Assembly (NCBI RefSeq): GCF_001567565.1
Contig: NZ_LSSW01000013.1
Coordinates: 186,001-250,000 of the forward strand
Source of the DNA: Ectopseudomonas composti
Lineage (GTDB): Bacteria > Pseudomonadota > Gammaproteobacteria > Pseudomonadales > Pseudomonadaceae
Length of the DNA stretch: 64,000 nucleotides
Direction of reading: 5' to 3'
The position numbers and the translations under genes were made by a program. Below the pieces are notes generated by a model, which was not told where the DNA came from, made no database searches, and was given only the letters and a program-made list of their open reading frames with translations. The stretch's first letter is position 1; each line of letters opens with the position of its first letter. Below are positions 33,111 through 42,195 of this stretch, one piece after another.

Positions 33111-34421
33111 TCACAGTTTGGTGGCGAAGCTCTCCACCGCTGCGACCACACGCCGCGCGCCGTCCTGGATCTCTTCGATTACCTGGCCGGCCTGGCCCGA
33201 CAGCTCGAGGCCCAGCTCGGCCTGGGTCTTGCCGCGATCGATGATCTGCACGGCGCGTTCGGCCAGTTGCTGGTTCTGACCGACGACCGAGGTGATTTCC
33301 TCGGTGGCCGCGCTGGTACGCGAAGCCAGTTGACGGACCTCGTCGGCCACCACTGCGAAGCCACGGCCCTGATCGCCCGCTCGCGCCGCCTCGATGGCGG
33401 CATTGAGGGCCAGCAGGTTGGTCTGGTCGGCGATGCTGCTGATGTTCTTGACGATCGAGCCGATCAGCTGCGACTGCTTGTCCAGCGCTTCGATGCCTTG
33501 CGCGGCTTCCTGCATGCGTGAGGCCAGCTCGGTCATGGCGTCGAGCATCTGCTGCACCACCGAGGCGCCATTGCGCGCGCTTTCGTCAGTGCCCTTGGAG
33601 GTCTCGAAGGCGATGCCGGCGGCCTGGGCCACGGCCTCTTCGCGCTGCACCTGGTCGGTGATCACCGTGGCGAACTTGACCACTTTGTACAGCCTGTCAT
33701 GGGCGTCGGTAATCGGGTTGTAGGACGCCTCCAGCCACACGTCGCGGCCGTGGCTATCGATACGACGAAAGCGGTTGACGACGAACTCGCCACGGCGCAG
33801 TTGCTCCCAGAACCGCTGGTATTCGGGGGCGTTGTACTCGCTCGGGTCGCAGAAGATGCGGTGATGCTTGCCCTGGATCTGCGCCAGGCTGTAGCCCATG
33901 GCATCGAGAAAGCGCTGATTGGCGGTCAGTACCTCGCCATTCAGATTGAACTCGATAACCGCAGTGGAGCGCTGCAGGGCCTTGATCAGGTTTTCATGTT
34001 CGCGCGACGTTTCGATGGTGCGGGTCAGGTCGCTGGCATGGATCGAGAAGAGGCGAATGCGCCCGCTGCTGTCGCGCACCGGCTGCAGGATCGAGCGCAG
34101 CCAGGCCTCTTCGCCATTGCCGCGCAGCAGGCGGATTACCCCGGAGAGGTGCTCGCCACGTTCCAGGGCCTGGCGCACACGGTGATGGAAGTCGAGATTG
34201 TGCACATGTTCGGGTATCAGCTGCAGCACGTGCTGGCCTTGCAGGCGATCTGCCGTATAGCCCATCTCCTTGAGGAAATTGTCGTTGGCGCGCTCGATGC
34301 GACCTTGCGGGTCAAGCATCAGCACCAGCATTTCCTCTTCCAGGCTGGTGCAAACCTGCGTCACGGAAGAAAAATCATCACGCAATGCCTGCAACTCTTG
34401 CTTCAGTCGTCCATTGAACAT
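33111..34421 (-). CDS. PAS-PAS-MCP soluble receptor (BdlA/Aer-like)
   Basis: A 436-residue cytoplasmic receptor. PAS1 (about residues 25-135) has [20 protein letters not shown] and [20 protein letters not shown]2 (about 145-255) has [20 protein letters not shown] and [18 protein letters not shown]. The signalling hairpin tip [20 protein letters not shown] is near residue 340. P. aeruginosa BdlA, a biofilm dispersal regulator, has the same two-PAS plus MCP architecture, and many paralogues serve aerotaxis-like sensing. No membrane segment is seen. The [10 protein letters not shown] start at 34421 was preferred as relatives begin this way; ATGs at 34430 and 34451 are in frame. Confidence 0.88.
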   Translation of the reverse strand: MFNGRLKQELQALRDDFSSVTQVCTSLEEEMLVLMLDPQGRIERANDNFLKEMGYTADRLQGQHVLQLIPEHVHNLDFHHRVRQALERGEHLSGVIRLLRGNGEEAWLRSILQPVRDSSGRIRLFSIHASDLTRTIETSREHENLIKALQRSTAVIEFNLNGEVLTANQRFLDAMGYSLAQIQGKHHRIFCDPSEYNAPEYQRFWEQLRRGEFVVNRFRRIDSHGRDVWLEASYNPITDAHDRLYKVVKFATVITDQVQREEAVAQAAGIAFETSKGTDESARNGASVVQQMLDAMTELASRMQEAAQGIEALDKQSQLIGSIVKNISSIADQTNLLALNAAIEAARAGDQGRGFAVVADEVRQLASRTSAATEEITSVVGQNQQLAERAVQIIDRGKTQAELGLELSGQAGQVIEEIQDGARRVVAAVESFATKL

Positions 34422-34600
34422 GAGGGCCATCTCGCTGAAAGTTGACGCCATTGTTTCGGCTGCAAGTGTCAGGAGTTTAGTCGGGGCATAGCATGCGTAC
34501 AGGCCCGTGCAGAAACCAGCAGGGCTGCGCTGCTTTCTCTATCGGCGCGCAGCTGCGCTTGGGCTATGATGCGCGCCCCTCGACACCCTGGCGGGTCATC

Positions 34601-35344
34601 ATGTCCGGCAACGCCCTCTATACCGACCTGTCGGGCTACTACGATCTGATGTGCGCGGACATCGACTACGCCGCGCAGAGTCACTGCGTGCATCGTCTGC
34701 AGCAATTGTTCGGTAACGGCGGCAAACGCCACCTCGATCTGGCCTGTGGCACCGGCCCGCATGTGCGCCATTTCCTCGATGCTGGCTATGCCAGTCGTGG
34801 CCTGGACATCAACCAGCCGATGCTCGACCGCGCCGCCCTGCGTTGCCCCGAGGCGCGCTTTTCGCGGCAGGACATGTGCGGCTTTGAGGTCGACGAGCCG
34901 CTGGACCTGATCACCTGCTTTCTCTACTCAATCCACTACAGCGCCAGCATCGAACGTCTGAAGGCGTGCATCACCAGCGTGCATGACGCCCTGGCGCCGG
35001 GCGGGGTGTTCTGCTTCAACGCCGTGGACAAGCAGCGCATCGACAACACCTCGTTCGTTTCTCACAGTGCGCGGCATGCCGAGGGTCAGTTGCGCTTCAG
35101 CTCCGGCTGGTACTACCGCGGTGAGGGTGAACAACAGGCGCTGCGTTTGCGCATCGAGCGTACTCAGGGCGAGCAGACCGAGGTCTGGCACGACGAGCAC
35201 CCGATGGTGGCGGTGAGCTTCGCCGAACTGCAGGCCCTGCTGGCACCGTACTTCGAGGTGCAGGTGCTGGAGCACGACTATCAGCGCCTGAGTCAGTGGG
35301 ATACCACGTCCGGCAATGCGCTGTTCGCCTGCAGCAAGCGCTGA
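34601..35344 (+). CDS. Class I SAM-dependent methyltransferase
   Basis: A 247-residue methyltransferase. Motif I is HLDLACGTGPHVRHFLDAGY (about residues 43-62), followed by GLDINQPMLDRA (acidic loop that contacts the adenosine/ribose) and DLITCFLYSIHYS (motif II/post I). The C-terminal half is beta-rich (GWYYRGEGEQQALRLRIERT), as in small-molecule methyltransferases of the Methyltransf_25 type. The substrate is unknown. The ATG at 34601 precedes the conserved YTDLSGYYDLM start. A Fur-like site and the hydroxylase gene follow. Confidence 0.88.
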   Translation: MSGNALYTDLSGYYDLMCADIDYAAQSHCVHRLQQLFGNGGKRHLDLACGTGPHVRHFLDAGYASRGLDINQPMLDRAALRCPEARFSRQDMCGFEVDEPLDLITCFLYSIHYSASIERLKACITSVHDALAPGGVFCFNAVDKQRIDNTSFVSHSARHAEGQLRFSSGWYYRGEGEQQALRLRIERTQGEQTEVWHDEHPMVAVSFAELQALLAPYFEVQVLEHDYQRLSQWDTTSGNALFACSKR

Positions 35345-35355
35345 ACCGCAGACTG

Positions 35356-35374
35356 GATAACTATTCTCATTTGC
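35356..35374. promoter_or_regulatory. Candidate Fur box upstream of the hydroxylase gene
   Basis: GATAACTATTCTCATTTGC matches the 19-bp Fur consensus at 13 positions and is close to the TTCTCATTTGC form common in Pseudomonas iron promoters. It is 56 bases before the ATG at 35430, a usual promoter position. Confidence 0.55.
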
Positions 35375-35429
35375 TAAAGCATCAATCCTGCTTATCATTG
35401 CGCCACTTTTGCCGGGGGAGGCTGGAGTG

Positions 35430-36443
35430 ATGCAAGAGCTGTCGCTGGCAGCCAATCCATTGACCGAGTTGCTGGACGCTCTGGTCAGGCAGTTTCAGGG
35501 GCTTTTCGACCTCAACGGGCGCATCGGCCTGCTCTTCATCCTGCTTTCCTACAGCGTGGCCTACCTGCTTTATCGCCAGCGCCGCGTGGGCAGTGGCTGC
35601 GCATCGTTCTGGCAGTTCATCGGTGGACGACAGGTGCTGCTGCATCCGTCGGCGCTGCTCGACTACCGCTACTACTTCGTGCGCGCACTGCTACGTGTGG
35701 TGCTGATCGTTCCGGTGATCGGCCTGGTAGACCCCCATGTGCTGCATTCGGCTGACTACATGGCCTTCTTCACCCGGCTCTGGGGCGCCCGGCCGCAGCT
35801 GGGAGAGAACCTCGGCCTGAGCCTGTTCTATGGCCTCGGCGTGTTCCTGATCAACGACTTCGCCAGCTACTGGACGCATCGCGCCTTTCACTCGCGCTGG
35901 TTGTGGGAGTTTCACAAGGTTCACCACGTTGCGCCCGTGCTGGTGCCGCTGACGGCCAGCCGCGTGCATGTCGTGGAAAAGCTCGCCGATAGCCTGCTCA
36001 CCCTGGTACTGCTTGGCGCCTACTCCGGGGCGTTCTGGTATCTGTGCGGGGGCGAGGTCAGCCGCTATACCTTGTTCGGCGTCACCTATCTGGTATTCAT
36101 CTTCAACTGCCTGGCGGCCAACCTGCGCCATACGCACATCTGGCTTTCCTTCGGGCCCAGGTTGGAGCACGTGCTCAACAGCCCGGCGCAGCATCAGATT
36201 CATCACAGCGATGCCCCGCACCATTTCCACAGGAACTTCGGCACCAACCTGTCGATCTGGGACTGGATGTTCGGCACGCTCTACACCACCACGCACACCC
36301 CGGAGCGCCTCAGCTTCGGCACGGCCGAGCGCGATGCGCATCGCTACCAGAGCCTTTACAGCCTGATCGTGCTGCCCTTCATCGACACCACCCGCAAGCT
36401 GCTGGAAAGCACCGACAACCGAGGCCTGCGCCGCAGGGTGTAG
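35430..36443 (+). CDS. Fatty acid hydroxylase / sterol desaturase family membrane enzyme
   Basis: A 337-residue integral membrane di-iron enzyme. Histidine boxes are YWTHRAFHSRWLWEFHKVHH (two boxes, about residues 149-168) and NSPAQHQIHHSDAPHHFHRN (about 251-270), matching the family's HX3-4H, HX2-3HH pattern. There are four to five hydrophobic segments (GLLFILLSYSVAYLLY, LLRVVLIVPVIGLV, LFYGLGVFLINDFAS, LFGVTYLVFIFNCLAA). It likely uses O2 to hydroxylate or desaturate a lipid. A double GGAG-like region precedes the ATG at 35430. The upstream Fur-like box suggests induction under iron limitation, which would be notable for an iron enzyme. Confidence 0.88.
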   Translation: MQELSLAANPLTELLDALVRQFQGLFDLNGRIGLLFILLSYSVAYLLYRQRRVGSGCASFWQFIGGRQVLLHPSALLDYRYYFVRALLRVVLIVPVIGLVDPHVLHSADYMAFFTRLWGARPQLGENLGLSLFYGLGVFLINDFASYWTHRAFHSRWLWEFHKVHHVAPVLVPLTASRVHVVEKLADSLLTLVLLGAYSGAFWYLCGGEVSRYTLFGVTYLVFIFNCLAANLRHTHIWLSFGPRLEHVLNSPAQHQIHHSDAPHHFHRNFGTNLSIWDWMFGTLYTTTHTPERLSFGTAERDAHRYQSLYSLIVLPFIDTTRKLLESTDNRGLRRRV

Positions 36444-36480
36444 CGCGTGGCGGTGCGCCCCTCCACGGCGCGGGTGGCCG

Positions 36481-37182
36481 TCACGCCGGCTGCTCGACGC
36501 GCTCGGTTTGCAATAAACGCTGCAGCTCGGCTACCAGTGCATCGACCTTGTTCAAACCCCGTGCGACCGATTCGGCGAGCAGCTCGCCGCCGACTTCCTG
36601 ACCCTCGATGGCGATCTGGTGCACGCGGGTGAGGCCGATGAAGCCGAGCGCGGTGATCAGGTTCGGCTCCAGATGGTTCATGTGCGCCATCTCGCCGCCC
36701 GCATCGAAACCAATGCCACCGCGTGCGGTGAGAATCACCACATCACGCGGCCGGTCGGCCAGCATGGGGACATAGGGATCGAGCGGGTTGCTCTCGTCCA
36801 ATTCCACCGTACGGCCGGGGCGCACTACCTGGTCGATCCACGCCTTGAGCGCTGCCGGCATGCCGAAGTTGTACAGCGGTGTGCCGATCACCAGCACGTC
36901 GGCGGCAATCAACTCATCGACCAGGCGATCGCTTTCGGCCAGTGTGTCGCGCATCCAGGCCTCGCGCTTTGGCTCGGCAGTGAAGGACGAGGCGATCCAG
37001 TCGTGGCTGATGATCGACGGCGGGTTCTGGCCGATGTCGCGGTAGGTGATGAGGTCCAGCGGGCGGCGTGCCTGCCACTGGCTGACGAAGCGATGGCTGA
37101 GGTTACGGCTGTGCGAGCCGTGCTGAACCTTGCCGGCGAGGCCGGGGCGGGCGCTGGCATCGAGGTGCAGAATATGGGGCAT
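36481..37182 (-). CDS. azoR: FMN-dependent NADH-azoreductase
   Basis: A 233-residue flavodoxin-fold azoreductase. It opens MPHILHLDASARPGLAGKVQ, then HGSHSRNLSHRFVSQW (FMN phosphate loop), and has LVIGTPLYNFGMPAALKAWI with DQVVRPGRT (about residues 97-125) and VVILTARGGIGFDAGGEMAH. It should use NAD(P)H to reduce azo or quinone compounds by two electrons in the cytoplasm. AGGAG is well placed before the ATG at 37182. It is divergent from a GcvA-type LysR regulator with palindromes in the 119-base intergenic space, a typical regulator-target pair. Confidence 0.9.
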   Translation of the reverse strand: MPHILHLDASARPGLAGKVQHGSHSRNLSHRFVSQWQARRPLDLITYRDIGQNPPSIISHDWIASSFTAEPKREAWMRDTLAESDRLVDELIAADVLVIGTPLYNFGMPAALKAWIDQVVRPGRTVELDESNPLDPYVPMLADRPRDVVILTARGGIGFDAGGEMAHMNHLEPNLITALGFIGLTRVHQIAIEGQEVGGELLAESVARGLNKVDALVAELQRLLQTERVEQPA

Positions 37183-37197
37183 GGCGAGTCTCCTGAT

Positions 37198-37211
37198 TGA
37201 ATTTGAATTCA
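37198..37211. promoter_or_regulatory. Palindrome near the azoR start
   Basis: TGAATTTGAATTCA is a 6-bp inverted repeat with a 2-base centre, 16 bases upstream of the azoR ATG. It is AT-rich and could be an operator or part of the -10 region. Confidence 0.4.
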
Positions 37212-37241
37212 TCTGTGATTGGCAGCAGACTCAGGCTAAGT

Positions 37242-37258
37242 TCGCCAATGGCTGGCGA
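37242..37258. promoter_or_regulatory. Candidate LysR operator between azoR and lysR-type gene
   Basis: TCGCCA and TGGCGA are perfect 6-bp inverted arms with a 5-base centre, lying midway between the divergent azoR and LysR genes. Position fits autoregulation plus target control. Confidence 0.5.
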
Positions 37259-37301
37259 CAAACGAGCAATTTTTTTCGTAACGGATGAGGAAAGTTCAGC
37301 T

Positions 37302-38201
37302 ATGAGCCGGCGCAGGCTACCTCCGCTTTCCGCTTTGCGTGCCTTCGAGGCGGCGGCTCGCCACGAAAGCGCCAAGCAGGCCGCGGAAGAACTCTCGGTC
37401 ACCGCTACAGCGATCAGCCACCAGATTCGCGCGCTGGAAGATGCCCTCGGCGTCCCGCTGTTCGTGCGCAAGCCGCGCCAGCTAGAGCTGAACATGGCCG
37501 GACGCGAGTTGCAGCAGGTGCTGGAAAGCGCCTTCGACAGCATCGGCGCAGCGGTCGAACGGCTCAGCGCCGCACCGCGCCGGCGGGCCGTCACCCTCAG
37601 CACCACGCCCGCCGTGGCGGTGCGCTGGCTGCTGTCCTGGGTCTGCCTGCTGCGCGACTCCCACCCGGATATCGACCTGCGCATTCATGCCTCGCACGAG
37701 CCGGTGGCGCTCGATGGCGTCACCGCCGATATCGCCATTCGCTATGGCGACGGCCGCTGGCCCGGGCTAGTGGCGGAAAAACTCTTCGACAACACCTTCA
37801 TCCCCGCCTGCAGCCCTCTGCTGAACCTGCACGACGCCGCAGAGCTGCCCGGGCATTCGCTGATCCACTTTCGTAACCAGGCGGCGATTTCCTCGCCTAT
37901 CGATTGGGCCATCTGGCAGAAGAAGGCCCAGGTGCCGGGGCTGGACGTCGCTGCCGGACTGGTGTTCTCCGACGAGACCCACGCCGTTTCGGCTGCCGTC
38001 GGCGCCCAGGGGGTGGCGCTGATGAGCCGGCAGCTGATCGAGGACGAGCTACGCGAGGGCAGGCTGGTGCAGCCCTTCGGCCCGGAGCTGGAGGGCAAGC
38101 CGTTCTTTCTGGTGTACCCGGAAAGCCGCCGCAATGACCCGAGTATTCAGGCGGTGAGGGAATGGATCCTGACGGTGCCGGGTGGCTTGTGTTCGATCTG
38201 A
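37302..38201 (+). CDS. LysR-family regulator, GcvA type
   Basis: A 299-residue LTTR beginning MSRRRLPPLSALRAFEAAAR, the usual GcvA-group start. The HTH is AAEELSVTATAISHQIRALE (about residues 29-48). The effector domain has IDLRIHASHEPVALDGVTAD and DIAIRYGDGRWPGL, again GcvA-like. It ends near WILTVPGGL. It probably controls the divergent azoreductase in response to a quinone or azo-type inducer, by analogy with other LysR-azoR pairs. The ATG at 37302 has GAGGAAAG upstream. Confidence 0.9.
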   Translation: MSRRRLPPLSALRAFEAAARHESAKQAAEELSVTATAISHQIRALEDALGVPLFVRKPRQLELNMAGRELQQVLESAFDSIGAAVERLSAAPRRRAVTLSTTPAVAVRWLLSWVCLLRDSHPDIDLRIHASHEPVALDGVTADIAIRYGDGRWPGLVAEKLFDNTFIPACSPLLNLHDAAELPGHSLIHFRNQAAISSPIDWAIWQKKAQVPGLDVAAGLVFSDETHAVSAAVGAQGVALMSRQLIEDELREGRLVQPFGPELEGKPFFLVYPESRRNDPSIQAVREWILTVPGGLCSI

Positions 38202-38236
38202 CGACCAGTCATCCAGGGCCTGGCGGGTTGAGCCTG

Positions 38237-38256
38237 AGCCGGGCATCGGCCCGGCT
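38237..38256. terminator. Hairpin between convergent LysR and DUF3592 genes
   Basis: AGCCGGGC and GCCCGGCT pair around ATCG: a compact, perfect 8-bp GC stem in the 61-base gap between convergent stops. Confidence 0.55.
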
Positions 38257-38262
38257 GAGCGC

Positions 38263-38748
38263 TCAATAATAAATATCCTCTGCGGCATGCTTTCTCTGTC
38301 GCATCAAGGCAAAGAACGACAAGCCCAGGAGCAGGAGAATCGCTGTCGAGCAGCCCAGGAAGACCTTGGCGTCCGCGCCGCTGGCTTGGTAAGTGGCTTG
38401 GGTCATCTTTATCGACGGTGACCAGGTGGAGTGGATCAAGGGAATCTTGTCGTCGATGGCGTACGCAGCAGGGTCGTACTGAGTGTTCTGCGTGTAGGTA
38501 TCGGCGAAGGATATTCCGTCCGCCTCATAGCGGTAGGTGATGATGTTCAGGGCGGGGTTGGGCGTGTTCTGTATCTCGGTGATGCGGGCTTGGGTCTGCT
38601 GATTGCCGAGCAGCATGAACAGGGCGGTGGCGCCGTGGTTGCTCATGAGGGCGAGAATGGCGAGGGGGATGATCGCTATCAACGACAGTGTGGATAGCGT
38701 GGTGAGGAAGTCTCTTTTTTCTTCCCGTGGGTAATACATACGCGGCAT
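38263..38748 (-). CDS. DUF3592-like membrane protein
   Basis: A 161-residue protein with two helices, LSLIAIIPLAILALM and a C-terminal VFLGCSTAILLLLGLSFFAL. The soluble segment between them (ITYRYEADGISFADTY, IPLIHSTWSPSIKMTQ) has the DUF3592 pattern of a small beta domain exposed outside the membrane. Function is unknown. Start is uncertain: ATGs at 38796, 38748 and 38739 are in frame and none has a strong ribosome binding site; 38748 is a compromise. Base composition is slightly more AT-rich than the neighbours. Confidence 0.7.
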   Translation of the reverse strand: MPRMYYPREEKRDFLTTLSTLSLIAIIPLAILALMSNHGATALFMLLGNQQTQARITEIQNTPNPALNIITYRYEADGISFADTYTQNTQYDPAAYAIDDKIPLIHSTWSPSIKMTQATYQASGADAKVFLGCSTAILLLLGLSFFALMRQRKHAAEDIYY

Positions 38749-38796
38749 CCGTTGGTTCAAGGTGAGGTGCGCCGGGCGTGGCGGCGCGATTATCAA

Positions 38797-40209
38797 TCAG
38801 TGGCTTGATGCGGCGGTTGTCCCGGCGTCGGGCTGCCGGTAATAGGCATCCCACAGCTTGTTGCGGAATTTGTTGGTCGGGTCGACGTGCCGTTTCAGCG
38901 CGAAGAAGGCCTCGGCACCGGGGTAGGCGGCGAGAAACTGCTCACGGCTGGCGTGGATTTGATACGGCAGGTAGTAGCTGCCCTGATGAGCGATGGCCAG
39001 GTCGATCAGCTGCCGTGTCCAGTCGGCTACGGCGGCGCGTTCGCTGGGTGAGACGCCCTGTCGGTAGTAGAGCACCAGCGCGAAGGTGTCTTCGCGAGCC
39101 CAGGCCAGCAGCGTGCCCGGGTCGGCCTTGGCATGGCGAATGGAGATATTGGCGACCTTGACCTTGTGCGCCTTGAGCACATCCTTCATGCCCGCGACGA
39201 AGTGCTCCAGCTGCGCTTCGGGAACGAAATATTCCTGCAGCACATAGCTGTAGTCGGGGCCGGAGATGGGCTGCAGCTCACGTACATCGAGGCTGGCCTC
39301 ATGGTTGCGCCACTGCACCTGCGGTCGCTTGAGCAGCAGCGGGTCGACCAGGTTTTCGCGCACCTTCGCGCCGCCATTGCTGCTGGCCACCGCCAGCGCC
39401 GCGCGCATGGCCTTGTAGTCGCGGTCCAGTGGTACCAGGCGCTCGGTGACGGTCAGTGGTGCGTCCGTACGCAGGTAGGACACGGCGCGAACGCTGTCGT
39501 AATCGTCGGTGTAGAGAATGCCGTTGTGCATCACCATGTCCGGGTTGCCGCTGACCTGACTGGCGAAGAACTGCGCATAGTCACTGAGCGGCATGAGTTG
39601 CGTCTGGCGCACCAGCTTGCTGTTCTCCACCAGTGGCAGAGTCGCTTCGACGATGACGCCCAGGCCGCCATAGCCGCCGATGGCGCCATGGAACAGCTCG
39701 CTGTTGTGCGTCGGGCTGGCGTCCACCACCTGGCCGTCGGCCAACACCAGGCGCAACGAGCGCACGCCAAGCACCAACGGCCCCTGGCCGACGTAACGGC
39801 CATGGGCATTGACGCTGAGGGCGCCGCCGACGGTGAAATTGGCGTAGGACTGCATGATCTGCGGCGACAGACCGTGTGGGTCGATGTACTCCAGCACTTC
39901 GCGCCAGGTGATGCCGGCCTGCACGCGAATCTCCCGGCGCTGCGCGGAGAACGCCAGCACCCGGTTGAAACGGCGCATGTCCAGTTGCAGGGCCTGCTCG
40001 GTAGCGGTCTGCCCACCCATGCTGTAGCGCCCGCCGCCAATGGCGATGGGCCCGGCGTGCCCGCGCACCGCTGCGACGATCTGCTCGAGCTCGGTAGGCG
40101 CCAGCACCTGCGTCACTGCGATGGGATTCATGCCGCTGACGTCGTTGACGATTTCCACGGCGTGCGCGGCCTGGCACAGCAGCAGGATCAGAAGGGGGAG
40201 GATACGCAT
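38797..40209 (-). CDS. Exported FAD-binding oxidoreductase (FAD_binding_4)
   Basis: A 470-residue protein with signal peptide MRILPLLILLLCQAAHAVE. The PCMH-type FAD domain has VRGHAGPIAIGGGRYSMGGQ (about residues 48-67), YANFTVGGALSVNAHGRYVG and HGAIGGYGGLGVIVEATLPL (about 175-194). The C-terminal part resembles the sugar-lactone oxidase branch (ending HVDPTNKFRNKLWDAYYR). It probably oxidises a hydroxylated substrate, passing electrons to O2, in the periplasm. The substrate is unknown. GGAAG precedes the ATG at 40209. It is upstream of DUF3592 on the same strand with a 48-base gap, so the two may be co-transcribed. Confidence 0.85.
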   Translation of the reverse strand: MRILPLLILLLCQAAHAVEIVNDVSGMNPIAVTQVLAPTELEQIVAAVRGHAGPIAIGGGRYSMGGQTATEQALQLDMRRFNRVLAFSAQRREIRVQAGITWREVLEYIDPHGLSPQIMQSYANFTVGGALSVNAHGRYVGQGPLVLGVRSLRLVLADGQVVDASPTHNSELFHGAIGGYGGLGVIVEATLPLVENSKLVRQTQLMPLSDYAQFFASQVSGNPDMVMHNGILYTDDYDSVRAVSYLRTDAPLTVTERLVPLDRDYKAMRAALAVASSNGGAKVRENLVDPLLLKRPQVQWRNHEASLDVRELQPISGPDYSYVLQEYFVPEAQLEHFVAGMKDVLKAHKVKVANISIRHAKADPGTLLAWAREDTFALVLYYRQGVSPSERAAVADWTRQLIDLAIAHQGSYYLPYQIHASREQFLAAYPGAEAFFALKRHVDPTNKFRNKLWDAYYRQPDAGTTAASSH

Positions 40210-40465
40210 CGGACTTCCTTGTTCGCAGTAGTGAAACGGCGATTGCTTGCCTTGCCGGTACGGCCAGGCCGGCGCCATCGGGCGAGCGCCCCCGTGCATT
40301 GTTCCTCAGTTGCTGATGCGAGTGCCAATTGAAATATCGACGCTGCCGCAAACGCCGGTTTGTGGCTCATGGGTGAGCCATCGCGGCCACACGTCCGCCC
40401 CGGGCATGCAGGCAGATCTTGCAGCTACCCGGTGGCTCGTGCTCGCAGCAGCCGCCAGCCGCGAC

Positions 40466-41323
40466 TCAGGCCGGCAACGGCTGGCGCACGCGCAAGGTGA
40501 CGCCGGCATGCACTGCCAGTGTGGCGATCACCAGGGCGCCACCGTAGAGCGTGGCGTTGGCCGGCGTTTCCTGCAGGAAGTACCAGACCCAGAGCGTGCC
40601 CAGCACGCTTTCCAGCAGGTAGAACAGCGCAACCTCGGCGGAAGGCAGATAGCGGGTCGCGTTGTTGATCAGCAAGGTGGCCAGCGGCATCTGCACCAGG
40701 CCCATGATGGCCAGCGCCCAGTAGCTCGAGGCGCCCAGGGTGAAGGGCTGCGCGTTGGGCCAGGCAATCAGCGCCGCCGCCAGCCCACCCAGTGCGATCA
40801 GCGGCATGCGCTCCAGGGACGGGTGGCGGCGCAGCAGCGTCAGGTTGGCGCCCACCGCCGCCGAGGACAGCAGGGCATAGCCGTTACCAGCCAGGTCGGT
40901 CGTGTTAAACGCGCCGGCGAACACCAGCATGATGCCCAGCGCCGCCACGCCAATCGCCAGCCAGGTGCGCAGCGCCACCTGTTCGCCGAGAAAGAAGCGG
41001 GTGAACAGCGCCGCGAACAGCGGCGCCGTGCAAAGAATGACCACCACGTTGGCGACCTGGGTATGGATCACCGCCAGCACGAAGAAGATCGAGATCAGCG
41101 CCAGCAGCAGGGCCGAGCAGGCACTGAGCAATGGTTGCGCGCGGACGCTGGCACGGCTCCTGGCCGACAGCGAGAACACGCCCAGGGCTAGGAACATCAG
41201 CAAGCCACGCCAGAACACGATGTTCCAGCCATCGGCCTGCGCCAGGCGTACCAGCAAACCATCGAAGCTGAGAATCACGATGCCGCTGGTGACGAGTAGC
41301 AAACCGCGTGCTGAATCTTTCAT
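40466..41323 (-). CDS. EamA-family (DMT) transporter
   Basis: A 285-residue protein with ten predicted helices in two EamA repeats. The first starts ARGLLLVTSGIVILSFDGLL and the second starts NGYALLSSAAVGANLTLLRR. Conserved helix ends such as FLGEQVALRTWLAIGVAALG and ETPANATLYGGALVIATLAV are typical. Exporter of a small metabolite, substrate unknown. The ATG at 41323 starts MKDSARG and lies 155 bases from the stop of the WYL regulator gene on the same strand. Confidence 0.87.
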   Translation of the reverse strand: MKDSARGLLLVTSGIVILSFDGLLVRLAQADGWNIVFWRGLLMFLALGVFSLSARSRASVRAQPLLSACSALLLALISIFFVLAVIHTQVANVVVILCTAPLFAALFTRFFLGEQVALRTWLAIGVAALGIMLVFAGAFNTTDLAGNGYALLSSAAVGANLTLLRRHPSLERMPLIALGGLAAALIAWPNAQPFTLGASSYWALAIMGLVQMPLATLLINNATRYLPSAEVALFYLLESVLGTLWVWYFLQETPANATLYGGALVIATLAVHAGVTLRVRQPLPA

Positions 41324-41478
41324 CCGTGTGTCCTCGACGTGCCGCTGGTGGGCATCCTATTGCTGCTGGAGGGAGGCTGCCTCGAAATGGTGCACAGCCA
41401 GACGCTGTGTCGATGATGGACGTGGTTTTTGCTGCAGACCTGCCCAGAAGCGCCCCGAGTGCTGCGGTTCGCGACCTG

Positions 41479-42186
41479 CTACTTGCCGGGCTGGACGACG
41501 ATGCCGCGTTTCTTGTTGTACGCGTGCCACTGCGCCAACAGCCAGCCTCCCTGACCGGTGAAGCGCTCGGCCGAACGCGTGCAGGTGCTGATCCGCTCCA
41601 GGCGAAAGTGGCGAAAGTCGTTACGCAGGTCGCACCAGGCGGCCAATACCTGAAAACCGTCGAAATACCCCAGTGCTATGGGGCGCAGTGTGCGCTGGGT
41701 CAGCGATCCCGCTTCATCCGTGTAATCGATCAGCACCTTGCATTCATCGCTGATGGCTTCACGCAGGGCGAATGCCGTGGCGCCGTCATCGCTCGTGGAA
41801 GGGGCGGGCCCGGCAAACAGCGGTGTCTTTTCCAGCTGCGTCTGCGCCTCGACACCAAGCACCGCGCGCAGCTTGCCCTGCACGTTCTGCGCTGCCAGGC
41901 GCAGCGCCGGGTCCGTCCTGCGCTCCACCCAGCGCAGGCCCAGCAGCAACGCCGCCAGCTCTTCCTGGGTGAACATCAGCGTTGGCAGCAGATAACCCGG
42001 CTTCAGCAGGTAGCCGATGCCCGGCTCGCCGTGAATATCGGCGCCCTGGCCCTGCAAGGTGGCAATGTCCCGGTACAGCGTGCGCAGGCTCACGCCCAGC
42101 TCACCGGCGAGCGTCTGGCCGCTGACGGGCAGGCGGTGGTTGCGCAGGATCTGTAGCAGCTTCAGCAATCGTTCGGTGCGTGTCAT
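41479..42186 (-). CDS. YafY-type HTH/WYL-domain regulator
   Basis: A 235-residue protein. An N-terminal HTH_11 (MTRTERLLKLLQILRNHRLP, then LAGELGVSLRTLYRDIATLQ, residues 1-45) is followed by a WYL domain around CKVLIDYTDEAGSLTQRTLR and PIALGYFDGFQVLAAWCDLR (about 145-190). WYL domains sense nucleic-acid-derived or other ligands. The divergent VOC gene and the palindrome at 42196-42212 make it a probable autoregulated repressor of that gene. The ATG at 42186 is the natural start of the HTH. Confidence 0.9.
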   Translation of the reverse strand: MTRTERLLKLLQILRNHRLPVSGQTLAGELGVSLRTLYRDIATLQGQGADIHGEPGIGYLLKPGYLLPTLMFTQEELAALLLGLRWVERRTDPALRLAAQNVQGKLRAVLGVEAQTQLEKTPLFAGPAPSTSDDGATAFALREAISDECKVLIDYTDEAGSLTQRTLRPIALGYFDGFQVLAAWCDLRNDFRHFRLERISTCTRSAERFTGQGGWLLAQWHAYNKKRGIVVQPGK

Positions 42187-42195
42187 TGCACCATG

